Below are positions 33,114-40,517 of a stretch of DNA of 42,978 bases, one piece after another (position 1 is the first letter of the stretch; every line of letters begins with the position of its first letter). The stretch comes from Pyrinomonadaceae bacterium (lineage in GTDB: Bacteria > Acidobacteriota > Blastocatellia > Pyrinomonadales > Pyrinomonadaceae). The position numbers and the translations under genes are program-made. The stretch spans positions 1 through 42,978 of the forward strand of contig JACCUI010000056.1 of NCBI GenBank assembly GCA_013811945.1. Direction: 5' to 3'. The notes under the pieces are model-generated. The model had not been told where the DNA came from. It ran no database searches and saw only the letters and a list, made by a program, of their open reading frames with translations.

Positions 33114-34499
33114 ATGATTACCAATATTTTAGCGTTCATATTCATTCTGGGTTCGGCGGTAATTCTTCATGAATTTGGCCATTTTATTGTTGCCAAGCTA
33201 CTCAAAATCCGCGTTGAGACATTCTCAGTGGGATTCGGCCCGCGCTTGTTTGGCAAGAAGTGGGGACAAACTGACTATCGTGTCTCGGCCATTCCGCTCG
33301 GGGGCTATGTAAAACTCGGCGGCGATGAGTCAAACTCACCAATCGAAGGCGCCGGGGCTAGTGATATCCCGGAGCACGAAATGTTCAATCTTCGTCCGCG
33401 TTGGCAGCGGATCTTGGTGGCGCTGGCTGGTCCAGTGATGAACATCATCACCGCACTCGCTATACCGTTTGCGGGCGCCATGATCTACGGGGTTCCCGCA
33501 ACACCAGCACCGGTAGTTAGCGCGGTCGCCCGGGGAGGCGCTGCCGAGGTTGCAGGATTGAAGCCCGGTGATCGAATAGTCTCATTCAACGGAACTGAGA
33601 ATCCGAAATGGAACACCATCCGTGGCGACGCCCTTCTATCTCCCGGTCAGCCTTTGCCGCTAATTGTCGAACGTAGCGGAAAGCGCACACCGCTCACGCT
33701 CACACCCACCGCGGTCACCGAAGACGGAGAAACCGCCGGCTTTTTGGATTTTGTTCCTGACTACGGCGATGTTCCAGTTATCGTGCGCGAAATTGAGCCG
33801 AACACGCCGGCGGCCGAAGCGGGATTGCAGCCGGGCGATCGTATTCTGTCAGTTGACGGCCAACCAGTTCGAAGTGCCGAGCAGGTAACCCAGTTCATCC
33901 GTGATCACAAGAGTCAGCCGATTACACTAACGGTCAACCGAGCGGGGCAACCGAAAGACATTACCGCCACGGCTCGAAAGCTTCAGGATGGAAGGGAGCG
34001 ATTAGGTTTTCGTCCCGACGAGGAAATTCCGCCGCAGCCTGTCGGTTTGGCGGGGGCAGGGGCCTATGCAGTCAGCAGCAATCTGGAGATTCTGCGTTTG
34101 ACCGGGAAAGCCCTGGGGCAAGTAGTCACCGGCCAGCGCTCAGCCAGGAACACCCTATCCGGACCGATCGGAATCTACAACGCTGCTGCGGCATCTGTTG
34201 AAAGGCTCGGTTGGGCCGGGCTGTTTGGCATGCTCGGGTTCCTCAGCCTCAATCTCGGCATCTTCAATTTATTACCAATCCCCGTACTGGATGGCGGGGC
34301 AATCTTCCTGCTCTTGCTTGAAGGTCTGCTGGCGACGATAGGTCTTAAGTTATCAATGACGGTGCGCGAGCGCATTCAACAAGTTGGTTTTGTGATGGTC
34401 ATCCTGTTAATGGTCTTTGTCATTTCCAATGACGTCGTAAAGTTGTTTTCTCGTGGACCCAGCAACAGTAGACCGGATGCGACTGAGCCAGCTAAATAA
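33114..34499 (+). CDS. rseP: RseP-type intramembrane site-2 zinc metalloprotease
   Basis: Cuts membrane-anchored anti-sigma factors and remnant signal peptides within the membrane. The 461-aa protein begins with a transmembrane helix bearing HEFGH (H19, E20, H23, zinc ligands and catalytic Glu). FSVGFGPRLFGKKWG and IPLGGYVKLGGDES follow. There are two PDZ domains (around VSAVARGGAAEVAGLKPGDR and REIEPNTPAAEAGLQPGDR). The third zinc ligand lies near residue 394 in NLLPIPVLDGG. The gene sits in the usual dxr-rseP order. The two PDZ domains match the Escherichia coli-like form. Confidence 0.95.
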   Translation: MITNILAFIFILGSAVILHEFGHFIVAKLLKIRVETFSVGFGPRLFGKKWGQTDYRVSAIPLGGYVKLGGDESNSPIEGAGASDIPEHEMFNLRPRWQRILVALAGPVMNIITALAIPFAGAMIYGVPATPAPVVSAVARGGAAEVAGLKPGDRIVSFNGTENPKWNTIRGDALLSPGQPLPLIVERSGKRTPLTLTPTAVTEDGETAGFLDFVPDYGDVPVIVREIEPNTPAAEAGLQPGDRILSVDGQPVRSAEQVTQFIRDHKSQPITLTVNRAGQPKDITATARKLQDGRERLGFRPDEEIPPQPVGLAGAGAYAVSSNLEILRLTGKALGQVVTGQRSARNTLSGPIGIYNAAAASVERLGWAGLFGMLGFLSLNLGIFNLLPIPVLDGGAIFLLLLEGLLATIGLKLSMTVRERIQQVGFVMVILLMVFVISNDVVKLFSRGPSNSRPDATEPAK

Positions 34500-34500
34500 A

Positions 34501-34582
34501 CTGTCCAAGTCCAAGTCCAAGTCCAAAGTCTAATGTCGGGTTGGGGATAAGACTTTGGACCTTGGATGTTGGACTTTGGACA
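34501..34582. repeat. GTCCAA hexamer run in an imperfect hairpin before ispG
   Basis: GTCCAA is repeated four times in tandem (about 34502-34526). The downstream stretch GACTTTGGACCTTGGATGTT and its continuation to 34582 pair with it. The whole lies between the rseP stop and the ispG start. It may act as an RNA structure in the operon, or be simple-sequence noise. Confidence 0.5.
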
Positions 34583-34590
34583 AATGGTAT

Positions 34591-35697
34591 ATGCGAAAGT
34601 CTCGACCAGTAAAAGTCAAAGACGTACAGATCGGTGGCGGCGCGCCTGTCGTGGTTCAGTCCATGACCAAAACCGACACCGCTGACGTGGGTGCCACTGT
34701 GGCACAAATAGAGGAAATGGTCCGCGCCGGATGCGAGATTGTGCGTTTGGCCGTGCCTGACAACGACGCCGCCGTCGCGCTGAAAGAGATCCGCAAGCGC
34801 GTACCGGACGTTCCAATCGTTGCTGACATTCATTTCCATTACAAGCTCGCCCTGATGGCCCTCGATGCTGGTATCGACAAACTTCGATTGAACCCCGGAA
34901 ACATCGGGAAGCACGAACGCATCGTCGAGGTCGTACGCGCTGCGCAAACGCTAAAGGTTCCGATTAGAATTGGCGTGAATGGCGGCTCGCTGGAGAAAGA
35001 TTTACTGAAAAAGTACGGCACTGCTACGCCGGAAGCGATGGTTGAGTCGGCGCTGCGCCACATTCAGATCCTCGAAGACCTCGGATTCACTGACACTATA
35101 ATTTCGCTCAAAGCTTCAGACGTGCATCGCACAGTCGACGCCTATCGGTTGCTCGCCCAAAAAGTAGATTACCCGTTCCATCTGGGCGTGACCGAAGCAG
35201 GCACGGCTTTCACCGGCACAGTCAAATCCGCCATCGGACTTGGCATTTTGCTGCACGAGGGCATCGGCGACACGATTCGTGTGTCGCTTGCCGCGGAGCC
35301 ACAAGAAGAAGTCCGTGTCGCCTGGGAGATTCTGAAATCCCTCGAGCTGCGTGCGCGTGGTGTCACGGTTGTGGCTTGTCCTACCTGCGGCCGACTCGAC
35401 GTCGATAATTTTGTAGAGATCGTAACCGAGATCGAGCGTCGTCTGGCTCACGTTAAAGAACCGCTGCACCTTTCGATTATGGGCTGCGCGGTGAACGGAC
35501 CAGGTGAGGCGCACGATTCGCAACTGGGAGTGACGTTTGGTCGCGGCGTGGGCATGATCTTTAAAAATGGAGTGCCGATGAGGAAGGTTGCCGGAGAGGA
35601 CATAGTCGAAGCCTTCGTCATGGAAACGGAGAAACTCCTGGCGGAAGGCGCGGCCGCTAAAAGCGACGCCCAACCCGAGCTCGTCGCCATCAAGTAA
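34591..35697 (+). CDS. ispG: 4-hydroxy-3-methylbut-2-en-1-yl diphosphate synthase (GcpE)
   Basis: Penultimate MEP-pathway enzyme; it converts MEcPP to HMBPP using a 4Fe-4S cluster. The start at 34591 is preferred, because upstream in-frame codons come from the hexamer repeat. The 368-aa product has the TIM-barrel part (PVVVQSMTKTDTADV, PIVADIHFHYKLAL, LRLNPGNIG, GVNGGSLEKDLL). The C-terminal cluster domain has ACPTCGR and IMGCAVNGPGEA, supplying the three cysteine ligands, with the conserved Glu in ITEIER-type context. It is the short bacterial form, with no inserted domain. Confidence 0.95.
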   Translation: MRKSRPVKVKDVQIGGGAPVVVQSMTKTDTADVGATVAQIEEMVRAGCEIVRLAVPDNDAAVALKEIRKRVPDVPIVADIHFHYKLALMALDAGIDKLRLNPGNIGKHERIVEVVRAAQTLKVPIRIGVNGGSLEKDLLKKYGTATPEAMVESALRHIQILEDLGFTDTIISLKASDVHRTVDAYRLLAQKVDYPFHLGVTEAGTAFTGTVKSAIGLGILLHEGIGDTIRVSLAAEPQEEVRVAWEILKSLELRARGVTVVACPTCGRLDVDNFVEIVTEIERRLAHVKEPLHLSIMGCAVNGPGEAHDSQLGVTFGRGVGMIFKNGVPMRKVAGEDIVEAFVMETEKLLAEGAAAKSDAQPELVAIK

Positions 35698-35750
35698 ACG
35701 AGACAGTCAAATTGCTGCTTTCAGCGTTACGATTCCTTGGTACATAGGTC

Positions 35751-35772
35751 CCAGGGTTGAAGCAACCCTTGG
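35751..35772. terminator. Hairpin after ispG
   Basis: CCAGGGTT and AACCCTTGG pair around GAAGC, with one bulged base, 54 bp after the ispG stop and between convergent genes. There is no U-run. Flanking copies of CTTTCAGCGT suggest it is part of a repeat. Confidence 0.45.
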
Positions 35773-35821
35773 CTGGAACTAGCCAACGCTTTCAGCGTAA
35801 TCCCTAGCACATAAGTTTCGA

Positions 35822-35923
35822 CACAACCGCGGTAGCGACCGGGTCTTAGATTCAATTCGTCGTCAATTGCGGTTTTATATCAGTTGAGTGCTTGGATCCG
35901 GTCGCTACCGCTCGCGGTTCTGT
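35822..35923. repeat. Dispersed palindromic repeat R2, copy 2
   Basis: ACAACCGCGGTAGCGACCGG (from 35822) is an imperfect inverse of CCGGTCGCTACCGCTCGCGG (from 35898). It shares TTGAGTG and GGTCGCTA-CGCT with copy 1 at 30482. It lies between the convergent ends of ispG and holB. Confidence 0.65.
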
Positions 35924-35945
35924 AGTGCATTCCGGGCAATACGGG

Positions 35946-36983
35946 TCACGATGCGGCCATTGAAAGAAACAGAGCGTCGGTAGCGGGTTTGCGGTTTACG
36001 TTTACAACGAGTTGTTCGCGGAGCTCTTCAATTCGAGATATCCATGAGGTGGCTCTGCGGCTGTCAATCCGCTCACTTATCCGCCGTAACTGGGGAAGTA
36101 CATCTTCGTTGATTAACTGTCCAGAGCTGACTCCGAACGAGACCATTAAGGCATCGCGAATCAAGGTTTCCAACAACTCCAATCCAAACTCATATTCGTC
36201 CTTGTGTTTTGCCTCGTTCATCTCTTCAGCCAGACGTAAGAGACGAGAATAATCCTCGGTAATTGCCAGCGCTGTGAGCACCTGCAGCATCGCGTCTCGT
36301 CGCTCCTTAAAGCCTTCCAGATCGCCCGCGAGGGCCCGTCCGATGCTGCCGTTGCCGGCTCGCGCCCTTAGCCCGGCCTCTGCCGGAGTCGCAAGTTCAT
36401 TCTGCAACAAGTGCTGTTCGATCTCCGCCATAGTGAGCGGTGAGAATCTAATTGCCTGGCAGCGCGACCGAATTGTTGGAAGCAGCATAGCGGGCCGCGA
36501 GGTGATGAGAATGAGGTGGGAAGTTGGTGGCGGTTCTTCCAGGGTCTTCAACAGAGCGTTTGCCGATTGGTCATTGAGCTTGTCAGCGTCGTCCACGATG
36601 AACACCCGCGCCTTACCTTCGAAAGGTCGAAAGTTGGCCTCAATTTCAATGTGGCGCATTTGATCTACCAGCAACAACCGCTTGGGCGCCACCACCATGC
36701 CCACATCGCCGTGATCGGTCCAAATGATTTGCTTCCAGTCGTCCGGGTTCTCGGATTGGGGAAAATTGAAGCGAGACATCCGTGCGCACGCGGGGCATTT
36801 GCCGCATCCTTCTACGCCTTGCGGAGCGTGACAATTGAGCGCCCGGGCAATCTCAATAGCAAAGAGCTTCTTCCCAACGCCTTCTTCCCCAGAAAACAGC
36901 AGCGCGCCGGGGATTCGCCCGGATCCGAGCATTCGTCTGAGTAGCTGTTTTACGCGTTCGTTGCCGGTGAGTTGATCAAACAT
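35946..36983 (-). CDS. holB: DNA polymerase III delta' subunit
   Basis: Part of the clamp loader. The 345-aa AAA+ protein opens MFDQLTGNERVKQLLRRML. It has a P-loop-like GEEGVGKK at 32-39, a four-cysteine zinc site (C51, C60, C63, C66), FIVDDADKLNDQSANALLKT (Walker B and helix), LEEPPPTSHLILITS and the SRC motif (TIRSRCQ). Domains II and III follow as in the family. The start lies 2 bp after the tmk stop, so both are surely in one operon. The P-loop is close to intact, as in many delta' and gamma-like subunits, so a gamma/tau identity was considered. The missing C-terminal extension and the link with tmk favour delta'. Confidence 0.9.
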   Translation of the reverse strand: MFDQLTGNERVKQLLRRMLGSGRIPGALLFSGEEGVGKKLFAIEIARALNCHAPQGVEGCGKCPACARMSRFNFPQSENPDDWKQIIWTDHGDVGMVVAPKRLLLVDQMRHIEIEANFRPFEGKARVFIVDDADKLNDQSANALLKTLEEPPPTSHLILITSRPAMLLPTIRSRCQAIRFSPLTMAEIEQHLLQNELATPAEAGLRARAGNGSIGRALAGDLEGFKERRDAMLQVLTALAITEDYSRLLRLAEEMNEAKHKDEYEFGLELLETLIRDALMVSFGVSSGQLINEDVLPQLRRISERIDSRRATSWISRIEELREQLVVNVNRKPATDALFLSMAAS

Positions 36984-36985
36984 TT

Positions 36986-37717
36986 CTATGGTGGCTCTTC
37001 CAGCCCAGCGTGGCTTTCCCGCTGGGGAACCCGGTGTGTGTCGCGAGATCCTGCCGTTGCCGGCTCTCTCGAGACTATCTGACCGCGAGCCTCAAGAAAA
37101 GGAACGACTATCTCTTTTACGCGTTCATGAGTTTCGTCAACCGACCCATTCGTCGTGACGACACGGAAGCGCTCCGGTTCCCTTGCCGCCAAACTCAGGT
37201 ACGCCTCGCGAACTCGGGTATGAAATCCCGCATCCTCCGAGTCGAGGCGATCCCCCGTTTGCTTGCCCTCTGACCGGCGCCGGGTTCGCGCAGAAGATTC
37301 GGTTACTGACAGGTCAAAGAGCAAAGTCAGATCCGGTGTCAGGCCTTCAGTAGCGAGTTGGATGATCTCGGAAACCAGTTCTGCAGAAAAACCTCGACCG
37401 GCACCCTGGTAGGCCTTGGTGGCGTCGGCGTAGCGGTCCGAGAGCACGGTCTGTCCGGCTTCCAACGCCGGTCGCAGCACTCGTCGCACATGCTGTGCGC
37501 GGTCCGCAGCAAAGACCAGCAATTCCGTAAGCGGGTCTACTTGTTCAAGAGCGTCGAGCAAGGCCGCCCGCAGGCGCAGGCCGACAGATGTTCCTCCCGG
37601 CTCGCGAGTGACGAGAACCTCGCCGCCTTCCGAGCGCAGAAAGTTAGCCAACAATCTCAATTGCGTCGATTTACCGCTGCCGTCGATGCCCTCGAAGGTG
37701 ATGAAGGTTCCTGCCAC
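36986..37717 (-). CDS. tmk: Thymidylate kinase
   Basis: Phosphorylates dTMP to dTDP. The 243-aa protein has the P-loop GIDGSGKST (10-18), VTREPGGTSVGLRLR, the DRY motif in LSDRYADATKAYQGAGR, and a LID-like RRRSEGKQTGDRLDSE. It is longer than the usual 205-215 aa, because of about 30 extra residues at the C-terminus (SREPATAGSRDTHRVPQRES) with no recognised domain. The start is GTG at 37717. One arm of repeat R2 lies just upstream at 37736-37767. Confidence 0.94.
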   Translation of the reverse strand: MAGTFITFEGIDGSGKSTQLRLLANFLRSEGGEVLVTREPGGTSVGLRLRAALLDALEQVDPLTELLVFAADRAQHVRRVLRPALEAGQTVLSDRYADATKAYQGAGRGFSAELVSEIIQLATEGLTPDLTLLFDLSVTESSARTRRRSEGKQTGDRLDSEDAGFHTRVREAYLSLAAREPERFRVVTTNGSVDETHERVKEIVVPFLEARGQIVSREPATAGSRDTHRVPQRESHAGLEEPP

Positions 37718-37735
37718 AAGTCCTCGTGTTCCTGG

Positions 37736-37767
37736 TTGAGACCGGGTCGCTACCGCTCCCCGTTCTG
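37736..37767. repeat. Single arm of repeat R2
   Basis: TTGAGACCGGGTCGCTACCG and its continuation match the right arm of R2 (30616-30648) at most positions, with no inverse partner nearby. It lies about 20 bp before the tmk start, so it may influence tmk expression. Confidence 0.5.
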
Positions 37768-37809
37768 ACAGATGATGCGGAATTGTTCAGGCGAGAGTTT
37801 AAACGAATC

Positions 37810-38088
37810 TCACGGTTGGCGCGAATCGGTAGTTTCCCGAGCAGACTGGTGAGTATCAACCGCACCGCGGCCTTCCCTCGAGTGCGAGATGGTGGAGATG
37901 GCATGCTTGAAGATTAATTGTTCCTGTGAACCCGACTCAAACAGAACCGAGAATTTATCGAAGCTCTTGATTTTTCCTATCAACTTCGCGCCATTCAAAA
38001 GATAAACTGTTACTGTCGTTTTCTCGCGCCGGAGCGTATTCAGGAATGCATCCTGAATGTTTTGTAAAACTGGTTTCCCGTCTGACAT
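37810..38088 (-). CDS. hfq: RNA chaperone Hfq
   Basis: Binds small RNAs and mRNAs as a ring of six subunits. The start is taken as ATG at 38088, with AAGG 8 nt upstream; a GTG at 38097 would add three residues. The 92-aa product shows [19 protein letters not shown] and the Sm1 region [20 protein letters not shown]. The Sm2 region [11 protein letters not shown] contains the H of the usual YKHA motif, with F in place of Y. A short polar tail follows. hfq and miaA are neighbours in many bacteria; here a 311-bp repeat-bearing gap lies between them. Confidence 0.93.
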   Translation of the reverse strand: MSDGKPVLQNIQDAFLNTLRREKTTVTVYLLNGAKLIGKIKSFDKFSVLFESGSQEQLIFKHAISTISHSREGRGAVDTHQSARETTDSRQP

Positions 38089-38220
38089 GGATCCCACCTT
38101 GAAACCGTTAAATGTTTTGAGGGGGCGATTGATTCAGATTACAACAACGACGACGAGGGAACAAGAAATACCAAACAAAGGATCGGAACAGTTTAAGCTT
38201 GAGATCAGCTTCAATGTGTT

Positions 38221-38400
38221 TCCGAATCCCGAAGGGATTTAAGTCAATAGCCGTGGGCGAGCGTCGCGCGACGCCCACGATTAGACAAAGAAATATGCCT
38301 GGCCCTGAAGGGGTCACAGTTTTGGTTCTGTTTCACCCTTTCAGATCGGGAATCTCTTCTCGACTTCTCCGTGGGCGTCGCGCCGCCCACGGCTTGTAAT
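38221..38400. repeat. Dispersed palindromic repeat R1, copy 2
   Basis: It begins AATCCCGAAGGGATTTAAGT and AATAGCCGTGGGC. It includes CGTCGCGCGACGCCCACG, and a CCTGGCCCTGAAGGGGTCAC stretch as in copy 1 (CATTCAGGGCCAGGC). It ends in GCCCACGGCT, next to the miaA stop codon. The end seems to run into the last codons of miaA (GGCATAATGTG resembles GGGATGATGTG at the end of copy 1). It occupies the hfq-miaA gap, which has no gene. Confidence 0.65.
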
Positions 38401-39356
38401 TAGATCTCTCTGGCATAATGTGCCTGGGCCATCTGGAGCACCTTCTCCTCAAGTAATTTTTCATTGCCAAACCCTTCGCACCAGACAACGCCAGGTTCGC
38501 GGCGAAACCACGTCAACTGTCTTTTTGCATAGTGACGAACGTCCAACTTTGTCTGCTCGATAGCGCTGGCCAGATTCCGTCGCCCTTCCAGGTATTCAAC
38601 GACTCGACGATAACCATGGGCGCCAAGGGCGTTGGAGGTTGAGGGAACACCTTTAGCAAGAAGGTGCCTAACTTCCTCCACCAGGCCGGCCGCGAAGTGT
38701 GCCTCCGTGCGCGCATTGATGCGTTCGTAGAGTTCATTGCGCGGTGGGTTGATAGCAAAAAGCTGGAGCCGTCGGGCACTCTCGGGCGGCTCCGGGCGCA
38801 AATCCATTTGCTCCGACATGGGGCGACCAGTCTGTAGTCGAACCTCGATTGCGCGTTGCACACGAGGCCAGTCCCGTGGGTACAACTCTTCCGTCATCTC
38901 CGGGTCGAGCCGTTCGAGAACGCGGTAAAGATGTTCGGTCCCGCGCCGTTCACGAATTCGATTGAGCCGCTGACGCAGTTTCTCGTCGGTTGGCGGACTA
39001 GGAAAGAAAGGCCGGCGCAGCGCGCGCAGATAGAGGCCTGTGCCGCCGACCAGAAGGGGCAGCCGGCCGCGGTTTTCGACCTCTTCAATTGCCGTCGCGG
39101 CCTCGCGCGCCCAATCTCCAGCAGTGTAGTTGATCTCCGGGGAAACGAAATCGATCAAGTGATGTGGGACGTCCTGGCGTTCCTCGGGAGGAACTTTGGC
39201 AGTCGCGATCTGAATGCCTTTGTAAACTTGCACAGAATCGCAGTTAATGATCTCGCCATCGAGTTGGAGAGCCACTGTGATTCCCAGCGTGCTCTTGCCT
39301 GATGCGGTTGGTCCAACGATAGCAATAACCGGTGTTGCAGGCTTGTCTGCGCTCAC
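38400..39356 (-). CDS. miaA: tRNA dimethylallyltransferase
   Basis: Adds the isopentenyl group to A37 of tRNAs that read UNN codons, using dimethylallyl diphosphate from the MEP pathway. The 318-aa protein has the P-loop IVGPTASGKST, the DSVQVYKG motif, VPHHLIDFVSP, LVGGTGLYLRAL, and the C-terminal GAHGYRRVVEYLEG and RHYAKRQLTWFRR. Start GTG at 39356 overlaps the stop of a possible tiny upstream gene (GTGA). All family motifs are intact. Confidence 0.95.
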   Translation of the reverse strand: MSADKPATPVIAIVGPTASGKSTLGITVALQLDGEIINCDSVQVYKGIQIATAKVPPEERQDVPHHLIDFVSPEINYTAGDWAREAATAIEEVENRGRLPLLVGGTGLYLRALRRPFFPSPPTDEKLRQRLNRIRERRGTEHLYRVLERLDPEMTEELYPRDWPRVQRAIEVRLQTGRPMSEQMDLRPEPPESARRLQLFAINPPRNELYERINARTEAHFAAGLVEEVRHLLAKGVPSTSNALGAHGYRRVVEYLEGRRNLASAIEQTKLDVRHYAKRQLTWFRREPGVVWCEGFGNEKLLEEKVLQMAQAHYAREI

Positions 39357-39448
39357 GCGCCTGAGGATAGCATGCGGAAAAGAATTACCGCCCAGATGAG
39401 GGCGAGGAGAATGAGAGCGCCAATGATTTGGTTGCGAGAAAAGCGCAC
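39353..39448 (-). CDS. Possible 31-aa single-helix membrane protein
   Basis: A GTG at 39448 opens a 31-codon frame, mostly one hydrophobic helix (IIGALILLALIWAVILF) after a basic start (RFSRNQ), which fits an inside-positive anchor. Its stop overlaps the miaA start by GTGA, a coupling often seen for real genes. The frame is open further upstream (to 39541), overlapping the Uma2 gene, so the true start is unsure. No ribosome-binding site is clear. Confidence 0.4.
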   Translation of the reverse strand: MRFSRNQIIGALILLALIWAVILFRMLSSGA

Positions 39449-39473
39449 GAGAGTTGAGTAGTGATTCGCGGGC

Positions 39474-40067
39474 TCAGCGATCGAAGATGGTGTGCACGTC
39501 CAGTTCCAAGCCGGGGAGAATGGAGGATTTGAGTGTCTCATGATCTCTCACTGTTGAAACCTTTTCCAGCGACTGTTCCAACTGTCTAAAGACCTCTATG
39601 CCCCGATTCTCAGGGTCAACAATCCAATATTCTTCAACCCCATATCTTGAGTAAAGCTGGCGCTTAATCGATAAATCGCGCTCCCGATTTTGCTTTCCAG
39701 GCGAGAGTATTTCAATAACCAGATCCGGAGCCTGGACGAATCTCTCGTCCGCCACGATCCGATCCCAACTCTCATTTCTGACGAACACTAGATCGGGTAT
39801 GACGGCGTTGTAGTCGCTGAAAACGGCACCGGGACCTGGAACAACCTTTCCGATTGGGTTTTGCTTAAGGTAGCTCGCAAGCGCGACTTGTAAGTTGTGC
39901 AAAACGAGTTGGTGAGGTAGACGGGGAGCGCGAGACACGAATAGTTCTCCTTCAATCAGTTCATACCGGTTTCCGTCGTCAGGACAGGCGTCGAGTTCGG
40001 CGACGGTTATGAGGGGTAGAATTCTAGTTGCCACCTGTGACCTCCTAATTGATGGATCCTTTGGCAT
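39474..40067 (-). CDS. Uma2 family (DUF820) PD-(D/E)XK nuclease-like protein
   Basis: The 197-aa protein has the Uma2 layout. It opens TVAELDACPDDGNRYELIEG, then GELFVSRAPRLPHQLVLHNL, then the acidic core PDLVFVRNES and PDLVIEILSPGKQNRERD. YSRYGVEEYWIVDPENRGIEVF follows. The Asp of IPDLVFV and the Glu of LVIEILSP are the expected PD-(D/E)XK residues. The family is very widespread in some phyla, often in many copies, and its cellular role is unsettled. The start at 40067 follows a weak ribosome-binding site; the first 15 residues are not conserved. Confidence 0.85.
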   Translation of the reverse strand: MPKDPSIRRSQVATRILPLITVAELDACPDDGNRYELIEGELFVSRAPRLPHQLVLHNLQVALASYLKQNPIGKVVPGPGAVFSDYNAVIPDLVFVRNESWDRIVADERFVQAPDLVIEILSPGKQNRERDLSIKRQLYSRYGVEEYWIVDPENRGIEVFRQLEQSLEKVSTVRDHETLKSSILPGLELDVHTIFDR

Positions 40068-40517
40068 GAGGAAGTCCTTAGGATAGTACCGGCACCTGAC
40101 AAACTCAAATCCAGATGATTCCGCACACTGAACTGCTCAACCAGCCCGCGATAGCGGGCGACAGCAGGTCAAGAATCCTGTTCGTGCGTTAAGCCCCATC
40201 AAGGGCGACCTCCTGTTGGCCGCTTCCGCCCACTTCGCGGGCTAGGAACTCCAATGCGATTGTCCTGGGGCTCACGCCCCAGGCTCTACGCTGTCGCCAC
40301 GCTTCGCGGGCTCTAAATCCACTTGTCGGCTCTTGAGCTTATTGCAGTTGAGTTCGACCTAACCTGAACGTCCTCCAGGCATGAGAATCAATGCTCTGCC
40401 GAGTCGTCTCGAGGGTAGGAAGGGCGGTTAACGCCGCAGACTCGGTCTCTACCGCTCAGCGATCTGTCGTAGACTGCACACGCCTGCTCGTACCAAACTG
40501 GCACTACAGAGTCAACA
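40068..40517. other. Gene-free gap with palindromes
   Basis: I see no gene in these 450 bp. They hold short perfect hairpins GCCCGC-GATA-GCGGGC (40144-40159) and CCTGGGGC-TCAC-GCCCCAGG (40264-40283), and two copies of CTTCGCGGGCT (near 40234 and 40303). They look like remains of dispersed repeats. The hairpins follow the 3' end of the SpoIID-type gene and may help end its transcript. Confidence 0.5.

Noticed and set aside
35946..36983. Considered as dnaX (tau/gamma subunit)
   Set aside because: The length of 345 aa, the direct linkage to tmk and the lack of the long C-terminal region favour the delta' subunit.
39353..39541. Longer 62-codon form of the tiny membrane protein
   Set aside because: Its first half overlaps the Uma2 coding end and shows no protein-like pattern; only the last 31 codons look plausible.
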